DNA from: Streptomyces sp. NBC_01446
GTDB lineage: Bacteria; Actinomycetota; Actinomycetes; Streptomycetales; Streptomycetaceae
Length of the DNA: 64,000 nucleotides
NCBI RefSeq assembly: GCF_026340095.1
Contig: NZ_JAPEPO010000001.1
Coordinates: 1 to 64,000 of the forward strand
Reading direction: 5' to 3'
Of the stretch, positions 46,611-55,507 are shown one piece after another. The translations under genes and the position numbers were made by a program. Position 1 is the first letter of the stretch, and each line of letters begins with the position of its first letter. A model generated the notes under the pieces. It ran no database searches and was not told where the DNA came from. It saw only the letters and a list, made by a program, of their open reading frames with translations.

Positions 46611-47555
46611 CTACTGGTAGTGGACGAAGCGCCGGCTGAGCCGGAACTGGAGTGCCGTCACGGCCATGATCAGGACGAAGAGCAGGACGCCGATCGCGGA
46701 GGCCTCGCCGAACCGCAGCTGCTCGAACGCGCTCTGGTAGATGACCATCACGACGGTGCGGGTGGCGTCGCCCGGTCCCCCGTCGGTGAGGACGTAGGGC
46801 TGCTCGAACACCTGCAGAGCGTTGATGATCCCGACGACGGAGGCGACCAGGAGGGTCGGCGAGAGCAGGGGCAGCGTGATCGACAAGTGCTTGCGCAGGC
46901 CGGACGCCCCGTCGAGGGACGAGGCCTCGTGGATCTCCTTGGGGATGGTGTTCAGGCCGCCGACGAACAGCAGGAACGAGAAACCGAACTGCTGCCAGAC
47001 GTAGACCAGGATCACCGCGGCCATCGCCGAGTGCTCGGAGGTCAGCCAGGGGACCGGAGCGATCCCGACGTGCCCGAGCAGCCAGTTCACCACTCCGAAG
47101 TCCTGGTTGAACAGGTACTTCATGACCACCGAGATGGACGCGGCGGACAGGATCAGCGGGAAGAAGAACGCCGAGCGGAACGTGGAGCGCAGCCACGACG
47201 GCATCCTGTTGGTCAGCGTGAGCGCGAGAGCCAGGGCGAGCAGGAGCTGGAGCGCGACCGCGAACACCATGAAGATCAGGGTGTTGGTGAAGGACACGAG
47301 GACCGTGTCGTCCGTGAAGACCTGGGTGTAGTTGTCGGTGCCCGCGAAGCGGGGCGTGCCGATGACGTCCCAGTGGAAGAAGCTGAGGACGACCGACCCG
47401 ACGATCGGTACGACGGTGAAGACCAGGACCCCGACGAGCGTGGGCGCCAGGAACAGAGCGGCCAGCAGGCGGGTACCGCGGTCCTTGAGGGAGCGGCGCG
47501 GGGCGGTCGCGGAGGAGGTCGGCGTGGGCCGCCGATCGAGCACGGGGGTGGTCAT
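46611..47555 (-). CDS. Sugar ABC transporter permease (MalF-type)
   Basis: A 314-residue permease with an extended basic N-terminus, six helices, and the EAA loop E-I-H-E-A-S-S-L-D-G-A-S near residue 210. ATG 47555 overlaps the stop of the binding-protein gene by ATGA, showing translational coupling. With the MalG-type protein it forms the channel of the fructan-oligosaccharide importer. Confidence 0.93.
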   Translation of the reverse strand: MTTPVLDRRPTPTSSATAPRRSLKDRGTRLLAALFLAPTLVGVLVFTVVPIVGSVVLSFFHWDVIGTPRFAGTDNYTQVFTDDTVLVSFTNTLIFMVFAVALQLLLALALALTLTNRMPSWLRSTFRSAFFFPLILSAASISVVMKYLFNQDFGVVNWLLGHVGIAPVPWLTSEHSAMAAVILVYVWQQFGFSFLLFVGGLNTIPKEIHEASSLDGASGLRKHLSITLPLLSPTLLVASVVGIINALQVFEQPYVLTDGGPGDATRTVVMVIYQSAFEQLRFGEASAIGVLLFVLIMAVTALQFRLSRRFVHYQ

Positions 47556-48961
47556 GTGGCACGCTCCATGGCCTTCTCCAGGTCGCTCTGCAGGTGGCGC
47601 AGGGCGGGCCGGACACCGCGGGCGTCCGCGAGGGCGGTTCCGGTGTGCTTGAGGAGGAGTTGCTCGACCTCGGCAGCCTGGGGCGGGGCCGGGATCGGGC
47701 CGGTGGCGGGGAATTGGTCGAGGGTGTCGTAGAAGACGGGCCAGTTCTTGGGGCCGGTCTCCTCGTACCGCGCGGCGTGCACCATCGAACGCCGTGCCGG
47801 CGTCGTCTGGTTCGCGTGGAACAGCTGCGTCAGGACGTCCTTGCGGACCGAGTACTTGATGAACTCCCAGGCCTCGTCCTGCTTCTTGGACGTCTTCAGC
47901 AGGGCGTAGCCGGCGGCGCCGAACTGGTGGCGCTGGGTGCGCCAGCGCGGGAAGTACTGCACGTCGTACGCGTCCCGCCGCATCCCGGCGGTGTGGAGGC
48001 CGCCCGCCCAGAAGCCGCCGGCCGGGGTGACGCCGACGCGCCCGGTGGAGAACACGCCGACCAGGTTGGTGCCGCTGCCGCCCTCGGGGCGCGAGCAGAG
48101 CCGGTCCTGGATCAGCGACGAGAGGTACTCGTAGACCTCCTCGACCCGGTCGGCGGTGGCCTGCGGGCGGGCCCAGCGGTAGCCGCCACCCCTGCCGCGG
48201 CGGTCCCGGGGCGGGTAGAAGGTGTCCCACAGCCAGTCGCCGCCAGGGGCCTTCGACTCGGCGAGGACGTTGGTGCCGTTGGCGAAGAGCCAGGGCACCA
48301 CACCGCCCCACAGGCGGTTCGTCCAGAAGTACGGCGTGAAGCCGCTGCCGCCGCCGCGCTTCATGGTGCGCAGCAGGGCCGTGAAGTCGTCGCGGTCCCA
48401 GTCGGGCGGCGGCACCTCGACGCGTGAGCGTTTCAGTACGGCGCGGTTGAGATAGATGTCGGCCGCGTTGAACTCGACGGGGAGCTGGTACAGGCTCCCC
48501 TCGAACATCATCGACTCGACCAGTGAGGGATGGACATCCGCGAAGTACTCGCGCAGTTCCTCCTTGTCGCGCCGGACGCGGTCATCGAGCGCCACGCCCA
48601 GGCGCTGCGCGAACAGCTGGACGCCCTCGGTCGCGACGTAGACGACGTCGGGGGCGGTGCCCGCGGCGATCTGCGTGAGGATCTTGGCGAAGAAGTCCGA
48701 CCAGTCGGTGGCCTGGACCGGCACCAGGCGGACGTCGAGGCCGGGATGGAGGGCGCGGAAGCCATCGCTGAGAGCGCGTTGGGCGGCGGGGTCGACGGCG
48801 GAACCGAGGGTGGCGACGACCAGGGCGTGGTCGTCCCGGCCGTGCACGTCGGCGGCGGTGAGCCGGTCCCAGGACGCGGCGACGCCGGCCAGGGCGGCGG
48901 CTCCCGCTCCGTAGGAGGCGCCGCGCAGCAGGGCGCGGCGGGGGAACTTCGAGTCGGTCAT
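47552..48961 (-). CDS. Extracellular sugar-binding protein of ABC importer, Tat-type signal
   Basis: A 469-residue CUT1-type solute-binding protein. The N-terminus has twin arginines (F-P-R-R-A-L-L-R-G) and a hydrophobic stretch, indicating Tat export. No cysteine follows, so the usual lipoprotein anchor is missing, which is unusual for a Gram-positive binding protein. The family core starts near L-V-V-A-T-L-G. It heads the minus-strand operon (binding protein, two permeases, GH32) and is divergent from the secreted GH32. The first LacI-type site lies 9 bp before its ATG. Confidence 0.9.
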   Translation of the reverse strand: MTDSKFPRRALLRGASYGAGAAALAGVAASWDRLTAADVHGRDDHALVVATLGSAVDPAAQRALSDGFRALHPGLDVRLVPVQATDWSDFFAKILTQIAAGTAPDVVYVATEGVQLFAQRLGVALDDRVRRDKEELREYFADVHPSLVESMMFEGSLYQLPVEFNAADIYLNRAVLKRSRVEVPPPDWDRDDFTALLRTMKRGGGSGFTPYFWTNRLWGGVVPWLFANGTNVLAESKAPGGDWLWDTFYPPRDRRGRGGGYRWARPQATADRVEEVYEYLSSLIQDRLCSRPEGGSGTNLVGVFSTGRVGVTPAGGFWAGGLHTAGMRRDAYDVQYFPRWRTQRHQFGAAGYALLKTSKKQDEAWEFIKYSVRKDVLTQLFHANQTTPARRSMVHAARYEETGPKNWPVFYDTLDQFPATGPIPAPPQAAEVEQLLLKHTGTALADARGVRPALRHLQSDLEKAMERAT

Positions 48962-48969
48962 CCGATGCC

Positions 48970-48979
48970 TAACTCGTGA
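48970..48979 (-). promoter_or_regulatory. LacI-type operator copy 1 (imperfect)
   Basis: TAACTCGTGA on the plus strand (TCACGAGTTA on the minus), one base from the palindrome TAACTCGTTA. It is followed on the minus strand by GG, as in the other two copies, and lies 9 bp upstream of the binding-protein ATG. Confidence 0.5.
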
Positions 48980-49049
48980 TAGTTCAAGGGTTGCAGCAGA
49001 TGATGGAAATCCGGCGGGGCCCTGTCAAGGCTTCTCGCAAGGCCGCCTG

Positions 49050-49061
49050 TAACGAGTTAGG
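49050..49061 (+). promoter_or_regulatory. LacI-type operator copy 2
   Basis: TAACGAGTTAGG, identical over 12 bp to the copy at 49097-49108; the arms are TAAC and GTTA. Confidence 0.65.
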
Positions 49062-49088
49062 TTTTCACCACCCAATCCCCGTCCCCCC

Positions 49089-49116
49089 TTGACCTTTAAC
49101 GAGTTAGGTCTACAGT
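49089..49116 (+). promoter_or_regulatory. Promoter of secreted GH32 gene with embedded operator copy 3
   Basis: A -35 TTGACC (49089-49094) and -10 TACAGT (49111-49116) are 16 nt apart. The operator TAACGAGTTAGG (49097-49108) lies exactly between them, so a bound LacI protein would block RNA polymerase. Confidence 0.65.
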
Positions 49117-49159
49117 CCTCAAGGCATTGAGCCGCCGGCACGAGAGGGATGCATCAGCG

Positions 49160-50737
49160 ATGCCAGACATGCGCGGGACGACCAGGAGAGCACTCATCCG
49201 GGCCGGGGTACTGGGAGCGGCACTGCCCCTCCTGTCCGTGGCCCCCGCACCGGCCGCCACCGCGAAGCCGCTGCCCCGGCCCCGCAAGAAGACCGGCGCG
49301 AGCTATCGCGCGGAGTACCACTTCACCGTTCCCGGCCAGTGGAAGAACGACCCACAGCGGCCCGTCTGGATCGACGGCGAGTACCACTACTACTACCTCT
49401 ACAACGCCGACTACCTCGCCGGTGGCACCACCACCGGAACCGCCTGGCGCCTGGCGACCAGCACCGACCTGGCCTCCTTCCGCGACCGCGGCATCGCCGT
49501 GCCGAAGGACACCACGCCCAACGGCGACGTCTGGTCCGGCAGCGCGGTGGTCGACTCGGGCAACACGGCGGGCTTCGGCGCCGGAGCGGTCGTCGTCCTC
49601 GCCACGCAGGAGCCGGTCGAGGGCGCCGACACCCAGGCCCAGTACCTCTGGTACTCCACGGACGGCGGCCGCACCTTCCGGCCGCACGGCACGGACCCGG
49701 TCGTCCCCAATCCGGGGGTGCGGGACTTCCGTGACCCGAAGGTGATCCGCGACGAAGAGCGCGGCCGTTGGGTGATGGCCCTCGCCGAGAACACCAAGGT
49801 CGGCATCTATCACTCGGACGACCTCAAGACGTGGACGTACGCCGGCGGCTTCGTCAAGGAGGGTATCGGTGTCCTTGAGTGCCCGGACCTGTTCCGCATC
49901 GAGGCCGAGGACGGGACGGTCAAGTGGGTCCTCGGCGTGAGCGCCAACGGCAAGGCCTCGGGCCTGCCCAACACGTACGCGTACTGGGCCGGTTCCTTCG
50001 ACGGCACCACGTTCACCCCCGACGCCGAGGCACCGCAGTGGCTCGACCACGGCTTCGACTGGTACGGCGCCGTCACCTTCGAAAAGCGCGCAACCGACGG
50101 GACCGTGGACGAGTCGGCGCGGTATGCGATCGGCTGGCTGAACAACTGGGACTACCCCAACACCACGCCCACGATCGACAGTGACGGCTTCAACGGCACG
50201 GACTCACTGGTCCGCGAGGTCACCCTGCGCCGGGACGGATCGGGCCCGTACTATCTCGCGTCCCGCCCCGTAGACTCCCTCACCGCCCATGCCTCACGCA
50301 CCGTCGACCTCGGTGACCTGACGGTCGACGGGCAGCTCGTCCTCGACCACCAGGGCACGGCATACGAGCTGTCGACCGAGGTGACATGGGATCAACTGAA
50401 CGGTGTGGGCGTGCAGTTGAGGCGCTCGACCGACGGTGCGCGGCACATCGACGCCGGTGTCTGGGGCGACTACGCCTTCGTGAACCGGCGGGGCGCGGCG
50501 AACCCCGACGCCTCCGGCAGGTATCAGGAGAGCAGGACGCCGTTCGACGCGGCGCGGAAGTCCGTCCGTATGCGGGTCTTCGTGGACCGGACGACGGTCG
50601 AGGTGTTCTTCGACGACGGCCGGTACACGCACTCGATGGAGGCGTTCCCGTATCTCGTGGACACCGGACTCGCGCTGTTCAGCAGTGGTGGTGCGGCGGT
50701 GTTCCGCAACACGGTGGTACGGGAGTTCTCCTTATGA
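49160..50737 (+). CDS. Secreted GH32 levanase/fructanase-type enzyme
   Basis: A 525-residue extracellular fructan hydrolase or transferase. A Tat signal (T-T-R-R-A-L-I-R-A-G, cleavage near A-P-A-A-T at about residue 34) is followed by the GH32 five-blade propeller with nucleophile Asp64 in Q-W-K-N-D-P-Q-R, the stabiliser in D-F-R-D-P-K-V and the acid/base Glu in L-E-C-P-D-L-F, then a beta-sandwich. The W-K-N-D-P-Q-R variant is seen in levanases and levan fructotransferases, so levan may be preferred over inulin. ATG 49160 follows GAGAGG. It would release oligosaccharides for the adjacent importer. Confidence 0.92.
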   Translation: MPDMRGTTRRALIRAGVLGAALPLLSVAPAPAATAKPLPRPRKKTGASYRAEYHFTVPGQWKNDPQRPVWIDGEYHYYYLYNADYLAGGTTTGTAWRLATSTDLASFRDRGIAVPKDTTPNGDVWSGSAVVDSGNTAGFGAGAVVVLATQEPVEGADTQAQYLWYSTDGGRTFRPHGTDPVVPNPGVRDFRDPKVIRDEERGRWVMALAENTKVGIYHSDDLKTWTYAGGFVKEGIGVLECPDLFRIEAEDGTVKWVLGVSANGKASGLPNTYAYWAGSFDGTTFTPDAEAPQWLDHGFDWYGAVTFEKRATDGTVDESARYAIGWLNNWDYPNTTPTIDSDGFNGTDSLVREVTLRRDGSGPYYLASRPVDSLTAHASRTVDLGDLTVDGQLVLDHQGTAYELSTEVTWDQLNGVGVQLRRSTDGARHIDAGVWGDYAFVNRRGAANPDASGRYQESRTPFDAARKSVRMRVFVDRTTVEVFFDDGRYTHSMEAFPYLVDTGLALFSSGGAAVFRNTVVREFSL

Positions 50738-50741
50738 GGAA

Positions 50742-50775
50742 AGGCGCCTGACCGGGTTCTGCCCATCAGGCGCCT
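50742..50775. terminator. Stem-loop between convergent genes
   Basis: AGGCGCCTGA (50742-50751) and TCAGGCGCCT (50766-50775) form a perfect 10-bp stem with a 14-nt loop, 4 bp after the GH32 stop and touching the stop codon of the convergent synthetase gene. Confidence 0.8.
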
Positions 50776-52736
50776 CACCCCGCTTCTCGGTGCTGTCCCA
50801 GCCCGGCCGCGAATTCCGCGAACCAGGCCAGCATGTCGGGCCGGGTCACGGCACCCTCCGCGCTGACCTCGGTGACGCGGGCGCCCTGGAGGATGCGTTT
50901 GACGGGGACCTCCAGCTTCTTGCCCGTGAGGGTGCGGGGCACGGCCTCGATGGGGACGACGGCGTCGGGGACGTGCCGGGGCGACAGGCTGTGCCTGATC
51001 GCGCCCACGATCTCGGCACGCAGGGCGTCGTCGAACCGCTCCCCGTCGGCGGGCACGACGAACAGCGGCATGTAGTAGCGGCCGTCCGGCAGTTCGGCAC
51101 CGATGACGAGGCTGTCCGCGATCCGGGGGAGCCGTTCGACGACGGCGTAGAGGTCGGCGGACCCCATGCGCACGCCCATGCGGTTGAGCGTGGAGTCGGA
51201 GCGTCCGGCCACGGCGACGGACAGATCGGAGTCCATGGTGACCCAGTCGCCGTGCCGCCACACGCCCGGATAGACGTCAAAGTAGCTGCTCCTGTACCGC
51301 TCGTCGTCGGGGTCGTCGACGAATCGGAGCGGCATCGACGGCAGAGGTGCCGTGACCACGAGTTCGCCCTGCTCCCCCACGAGCGGCTGCCCCGTGGCGT
51401 CCCAGGAGGCGAGGGCGACACCCAGGGAGGGTCCGGAGATCCGGCCCGTGCGCACCGGCAGCAGCGGGGAGTCGCCGGCGAGCACCGAGCAGATGTCGGT
51501 GCCGCCGCAGATCGACTGGAGCCGGGCCTTCGGGGCGAGCCGGTCGTGGACCCAGCGCCAGGTGCTGTCGGGCATCGCCGAGCCGGTCTGCAGGATAGTC
51601 CGCAGCGCGCCGAGGTCCGTGGTGGCGGCCGGGTGGGCCCCGGCCTTCTCCGCGGCGATCAGGTAGGCGGCGCCGACGCCGACCGTCGTGGCGCGGGTGC
51701 GTTCGGCGATCCGCCAGAGGCCGTTGACGTCGGGGTGGGTGGGGCTGCCGTCGTAGAGGACGAGCGTGCTGCCGTGCAGGAGACCGGCGACCATGAAGTT
51801 CCACACCATCCAGCTGGTGGAGGTGTGGAAGAGGTAGCGGTCGTCGGCGCGCAGGTCCACGCCGAGGCCGAGCGCCTTGAGCAGCTCTACGACGATGCCG
51901 CCGTGGCCGTGAACGATTCCCTTCGGGACGCCGGTGGTGCCCGATGACCAGAGGATCCACAGCGGATGCTCGAAGGGGACGTCGGCGTAGTCGAGTCGGT
52001 CTTCGCGGTCGGCCATGTCGGACCAGTCGTGCTGCGTCACGTCCGTCCGCTGTGACCATGCCGGTCCGGCGGCGGACGCGTGCAGGCGGTCGACGGCGAC
52101 GAGGTGGCGGACCGTGGGCAGACCGTCCAGGATCTCGGCGATGTGCGGGCGCCGGTCGTGCTCCTTGCCGCCGTGGCGGTAGCCGTCCGCGGCCACCAGG
52201 ACCGTCGGCCGGGCCTGGCGCAGCCTGGCGAGGACGCTGGGCGTGCCGAATTCAGGTGCGCAGACCGTCCAGGTCGCGCCGACGGCGGCGGTGGCCAGGA
52301 GGGCGACCACGGCCTGCGGGATGTTCGGCAGGTACCCGGCGACGCAGTCACCGGGGCCGACGCCCATCTCTCGCAGGGCCGCGGCCGTGCCGGCCACTTC
52401 CCAGGTGAGCCTGTCCCAGGAGATCTCCACGGGGTCGCCGGTCTCGGACACGGCGATGAGCGCGGGGCGTTCGTCGGTGGCGTGGGCGAGGCACTGCTGC
52501 GCGAAGTTGAGGCGTGCTCCGGTGAACCAGGTCGCGCCGGGCATCCTCGCGTCGGCGAGCACCTCGTCGTAGTCGCTGACCGTGTCCAGGCCGTAGAACT
52601 CCCACACCGCCGACCAGAAGCCGGGCAGGTCGTCGGTGCTCCACCGCCACAGCTCGGCGTAGTCGGTGAACGACAGTGCGCGCTCCTGCGCCAACCAGGC
52701 CAGGAACTCGCTGATGCCGGAGTTCCGCGTGCTCAT
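50775..52736 (-). CDS. aacS: Acetoacetyl-CoA synthetase
   Basis: A 653-residue ANL-superfamily enzyme forming acetoacetyl-CoA from acetoacetate, ATP and CoA. The N-terminal ACAS_N region (W-R-W-S-T-D-D-L-P-G-F-W near residue 30) is typical of the acetoacetate branch. The P-loop is L-W-S-S-G-T-T-G-V-P-K-G near 275, the adenine segment I-C-G-G-T-D-I near 405, and the C-terminal catalytic lysine is in L-T-G-K-K-L-E-V-P-V. ATG 52736 overlaps the preceding stop by ATGA. It is the last gene of the BKACE operon, where it fits as the acetoacetate-recycling step. Confidence 0.93.
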   Translation of the reverse strand: MSTRNSGISEFLAWLAQERALSFTDYAELWRWSTDDLPGFWSAVWEFYGLDTVSDYDEVLADARMPGATWFTGARLNFAQQCLAHATDERPALIAVSETGDPVEISWDRLTWEVAGTAAALREMGVGPGDCVAGYLPNIPQAVVALLATAAVGATWTVCAPEFGTPSVLARLRQARPTVLVAADGYRHGGKEHDRRPHIAEILDGLPTVRHLVAVDRLHASAAGPAWSQRTDVTQHDWSDMADREDRLDYADVPFEHPLWILWSSGTTGVPKGIVHGHGGIVVELLKALGLGVDLRADDRYLFHTSTSWMVWNFMVAGLLHGSTLVLYDGSPTHPDVNGLWRIAERTRATTVGVGAAYLIAAEKAGAHPAATTDLGALRTILQTGSAMPDSTWRWVHDRLAPKARLQSICGGTDICSVLAGDSPLLPVRTGRISGPSLGVALASWDATGQPLVGEQGELVVTAPLPSMPLRFVDDPDDERYRSSYFDVYPGVWRHGDWVTMDSDLSVAVAGRSDSTLNRMGVRMGSADLYAVVERLPRIADSLVIGAELPDGRYYMPLFVVPADGERFDDALRAEIVGAIRHSLSPRHVPDAVVPIEAVPRTLTGKKLEVPVKRILQGARVTEVSAEGAVTRPDMLAWFAEFAAGLGQHREAG

Positions 52737-53326
52737 GCCGACACCTTCGGGTCCGGCGTCGTACGGCAGCCGAAGGCCTGGAGGATTTCCAGCGCGCGGG
52801 GCCACTCGCCGTAGCCGGAGGCGGGGTTGAGATGTCCGACGGGGCCGACGTCGACCAGACGGCTGCCCCACGCGTCGGCCAGTGCGGTGACCCGGTCGAA
52901 GCGGGCCAAGGGGTCGTTCGTGCTCGCCGCGACCACGCTGGGGAACGGCAGCGTGGCGCTCGGCGTCGGCAGCCACCCGTTGTCACGCAGCGTCTGCGGT
53001 GCGGGGCGGCCGTCCGGCAGCGGGGTCTCGAAGTCGGGCGGCGTCGCGAGGAGGGCGCCGCACACCGGGCGGGTGTGCCGGGCCGCCCAGTGGACGGTGG
53101 TGTGCACGCCGGCGCTGTGCGCGACGAGCACGACCGGTCCCTCGATGCCGGACACCACGTCGTTGAGAGCGGTGACCTGCGCGTCGCGGCTCAGCCTGAG
53201 GTCCGTCAGGGGCGGCACGGTCACGGAACCGGGGAGGCGGGCTGCGAGGGTCGTCTGCCAGTGGTCGGGGACGTGGTCGCGCAGGCCGGGCACGAGCACG
53301 ACCGTGGGCGCGGGAACGGGGTTCAT
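52733..53326 (-). CDS. RBBP9/YdeN-family alpha/beta serine hydrolase
   Basis: A 197-residue small hydrolase. The N-terminal V-V-L-V-P-G-L-R-D-H-V-P-D-H-W-Q is diagnostic of the RBBP9/YdeN group. The nucleophile Ser is in V-A-H-S-A-G near residue 75, Asp in N-D-P-L near 141, and His in G-H-L-N near 168. Overlaps of the ATGA type join it to the MFS gene upstream and aacS downstream. In this operon it may act as an esterase or CoA thioesterase, but its substrate is not evident. Confidence 0.9.
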   Translation of the reverse strand: MNPVPAPTVVLVPGLRDHVPDHWQTTLAARLPGSVTVPPLTDLRLSRDAQVTALNDVVSGIEGPVVLVAHSAGVHTTVHWAARHTRPVCGALLATPPDFETPLPDGRPAPQTLRDNGWLPTPSATLPFPSVVAASTNDPLARFDRVTALADAWGSRLVDVGPVGHLNPASGYGEWPRALEILQAFGCRTTPDPKVSA

Positions 53327-54594
53327 CTGGAGATCTCCGTCTTTTCGAGGGCCGGGGCCGGGGCCGATGCCGAGATGAGGCCCTTGTCGTAGTGGTGTCT
53401 GCCGAGGGCGAAGGCCAGGCCCGCCACGACGGCGACGAGCGGGACCAGGCGGAGTGCGCCGTCCAGGCCCATGCGGTCGGCCAGCATGCCGGTGACCGCG
53501 GGGCCGGGCGCCAGGCCCAGCAGACTGTTGGCGAGGGTGAGCGTCGCCATGGCCGTCGCCGCGACGGCGGCCGGTGTCAGGCTCGCCACCATGGCGGTGG
53601 CGGGTCCCGCCGTGGCGTTGGAAAGCAGTGTCCCGGCGCCCACTAGGAGGAGTTGCGGTACGCCGGGCGGGAGTTGGAACCCGCCGGTGAGCAGGACCAG
53701 CGAGCCGAAGCTGCACACGATGGCGACGGTCCACTTGAGGTGGGGGTCGCTGCGGCCGAGCCGGTCGCTGACGATGCCGCCGCCGATCATACCGATCCCG
53801 GTGATCAGCGCGAATCCTCCGGCGGCGAGTCCGGCCTTGCCGGGCGGCAGGCCGTAGTAGCGGTCGAGGAAACTGGGCATCCAGGCCAGCAGTGCCATCG
53901 CGATGAACATCTGCAGGCCGCTGCCGACGTAGGCGCACAGCACGGACACCGACGAGAACAGCCGGGGCAGCAGCGCTCGTACCGGGCCTCCCGTACCCGG
54001 TGCGGGGCCGGTGCCGTAGCCGGCCGGCGCCAGTCTTCGCTCCGTCACGACGACGCCGTAGACCGCGGCCAGGACCAGCCCGAACAGGCCCATGATGCCG
54101 AACGTCCAGCGCCAGCCGAGGTGTTGGGCCACCACACCGCCGATCGACACACCGAGTACGGAGCCGAAGGCGCCGCCCGCGATGAAGGCGCCCGACAGCG
54201 TGGCCCGCAGGCCCACCGGGAACACGCTCAGCACCACCGCGATGCCGACGCTCCCGTATGCCGCCTCGCCGACGCCCACCATGAAACGGCCCAGGAACAT
54301 CTGGCCGTAGCTCGCGGAGACGGCACAGCCCAGGGTGGCCAGGCTCCACACCACCGCTGCGAGGACCAGGCTCCTGACCCGGCCCCAGCGGTCCGCGAGC
54401 AACGACAGCGGAAAGGTCAGCACGCCGACCATGAGGGCGACAATGCCGCTCAGCGCTCCCAACTTGGTGTCGGAGAGCAGCCATTCGGCCTTCAGCAGCG
54501 GGAACACCGCGTTCAGGACCTGCCGCGACATGTAGTCGGACAGCAGGAGCCCGAAGCTGAGGGCGAACACCAACCACGCGTAGCGACGCGTCAT
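53323..54594 (-). CDS. MFS transporter of the BKACE operon
   Basis: A 423-residue transporter with about 12 helices. L-A-D-R-W-G-R-V-R lies between helices 2 and 3, and the D-Y-x-x-R-Q-V motif in helix 1 resembles organic-acid/aromatic-acid and hexuronate symporters. ATG 54594 begins 4 nt after the TauD stop; an upstream GTG at 54615 overlaps tauD and has no better ribosome site. It probably imports the substrate of the pathway. Confidence 0.9.
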   Translation of the reverse strand: MTRRYAWLVFALSFGLLLSDYMSRQVLNAVFPLLKAEWLLSDTKLGALSGIVALMVGVLTFPLSLLADRWGRVRSLVLAAVVWSLATLGCAVSASYGQMFLGRFMVGVGEAAYGSVGIAVVLSVFPVGLRATLSGAFIAGGAFGSVLGVSIGGVVAQHLGWRWTFGIMGLFGLVLAAVYGVVVTERRLAPAGYGTGPAPGTGGPVRALLPRLFSSVSVLCAYVGSGLQMFIAMALLAWMPSFLDRYYGLPPGKAGLAAGGFALITGIGMIGGGIVSDRLGRSDPHLKWTVAIVCSFGSLVLLTGGFQLPPGVPQLLLVGAGTLLSNATAGPATAMVASLTPAAVAATAMATLTLANSLLGLAPGPAVTGMLADRMGLDGALRLVPLVAVVAGLAFALGRHHYDKGLISASAPAPALEKTEISR

Positions 54595-54598
54595 CGGC

Positions 54599-55474
54599 TC
54601 AGCAGGGCCTGTCACCGGCGATCCCGGCGCGCTCCATCTTGCGGATGGCGGGCCAGTAGTCCTGGACCGCGTAGTGCTGGGTGGAGCGGTTGTCCCAGAG
54701 GGCGACGCTGTTCGGGGTCCAGCGCCAGCGGACCTGGTACTCGGGGACGGCCGCCTGGCTCGTGAGGTAGTTGAGCAGGTGGCTCGCGCCGGGCGCGTGG
54801 TCCTGGCCGAACCGCACGTTCTCGGGGGTGTGGTAGTTGACGAAGTGGGTGGTGAAGGAGTTGACGAAGAGGATCTTCTCGCCGGTCTCGGGGTGGGTGC
54901 GCACGACCGGGTGCTCGGCGTCTGGGTAGCGGGCCTTGAGCTGGTGGCGCTGTTCCGTCGGCATGACCGCGCCGAAGCTCGCCTCGATGCTGTGCCGGGC
55001 GCGCAGCCCGTCGATCTGGGTGCGGATGTGCTCGGGGAGCCTGCGGTACGCCTCGGCCATGTTGACCCAGATCGTGTCGCCGCCGACCTCGGGCGTCTCG
55101 ACGCAGCGGAGCAGGGCGCCCATGGGCGGGCGGTCGCGCCAGGTCGCGTCGCAGTGCAGGGCGTTCTCGTAGTGCTCGGGCTTGCTGTCCAGGTCCTTGT
55201 AGATGCGGACGAGGCCGGGGTGGTCGGGGTCGCTGCCGAGGACCGGGTGGTCCTCCAGCGGGCCGAGGCGGGAGGCGAACCCGACGTGCTCGGCGCGGCT
55301 CATGTCCTGGTCGCGCAGGAACAGCACCTTGTGTCGGAGCAGGAGTTCCTTGATCTTGGCGAAGAGCGCGTCGTCATGGACGGCGTCGCTGAGCTGGACG
55401 CCGTGCAGTTCGGCGCCGATGGTGCAGGTCAGCGGTTCGACCTGGATCCGGGTGCGGGCAGCGGTCCGGGGCAT
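54599..55474 (-). CDS. TauD/TfdA-family Fe(II)/2-oxoglutarate dioxygenase
   Basis: A 291-residue dioxygenase using 2-oxoglutarate and oxygen to hydroxylate, and often cleave, its substrate. The iron ligands are His107 and Asp109 in A-L-H-C-D-A-T-W and a distal His in N-R-S-T-Q-H-Y-A-V near residue 267. The arginine that binds 2-oxoglutarate would follow in the K-M-E-R-A-G-I segment. The strong site CCAGGAGAG precedes ATG 55474. In the operon with BKACE it may open the route by hydroxylating a carbon that is then oxidised to the beta-keto acid. Confidence 0.92.
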   Translation of the reverse strand: MPRTAARTRIQVEPLTCTIGAELHGVQLSDAVHDDALFAKIKELLLRHKVLFLRDQDMSRAEHVGFASRLGPLEDHPVLGSDPDHPGLVRIYKDLDSKPEHYENALHCDATWRDRPPMGALLRCVETPEVGGDTIWVNMAEAYRRLPEHIRTQIDGLRARHSIEASFGAVMPTEQRHQLKARYPDAEHPVVRTHPETGEKILFVNSFTTHFVNYHTPENVRFGQDHAPGASHLLNYLTSQAAVPEYQVRWRWTPNSVALWDNRSTQHYAVQDYWPAIRKMERAGIAGDRPC

Positions 55475-55507
55475 GGGTGCTCTCCTGGGGTACGGGGGGC
55501 GGGTGGG

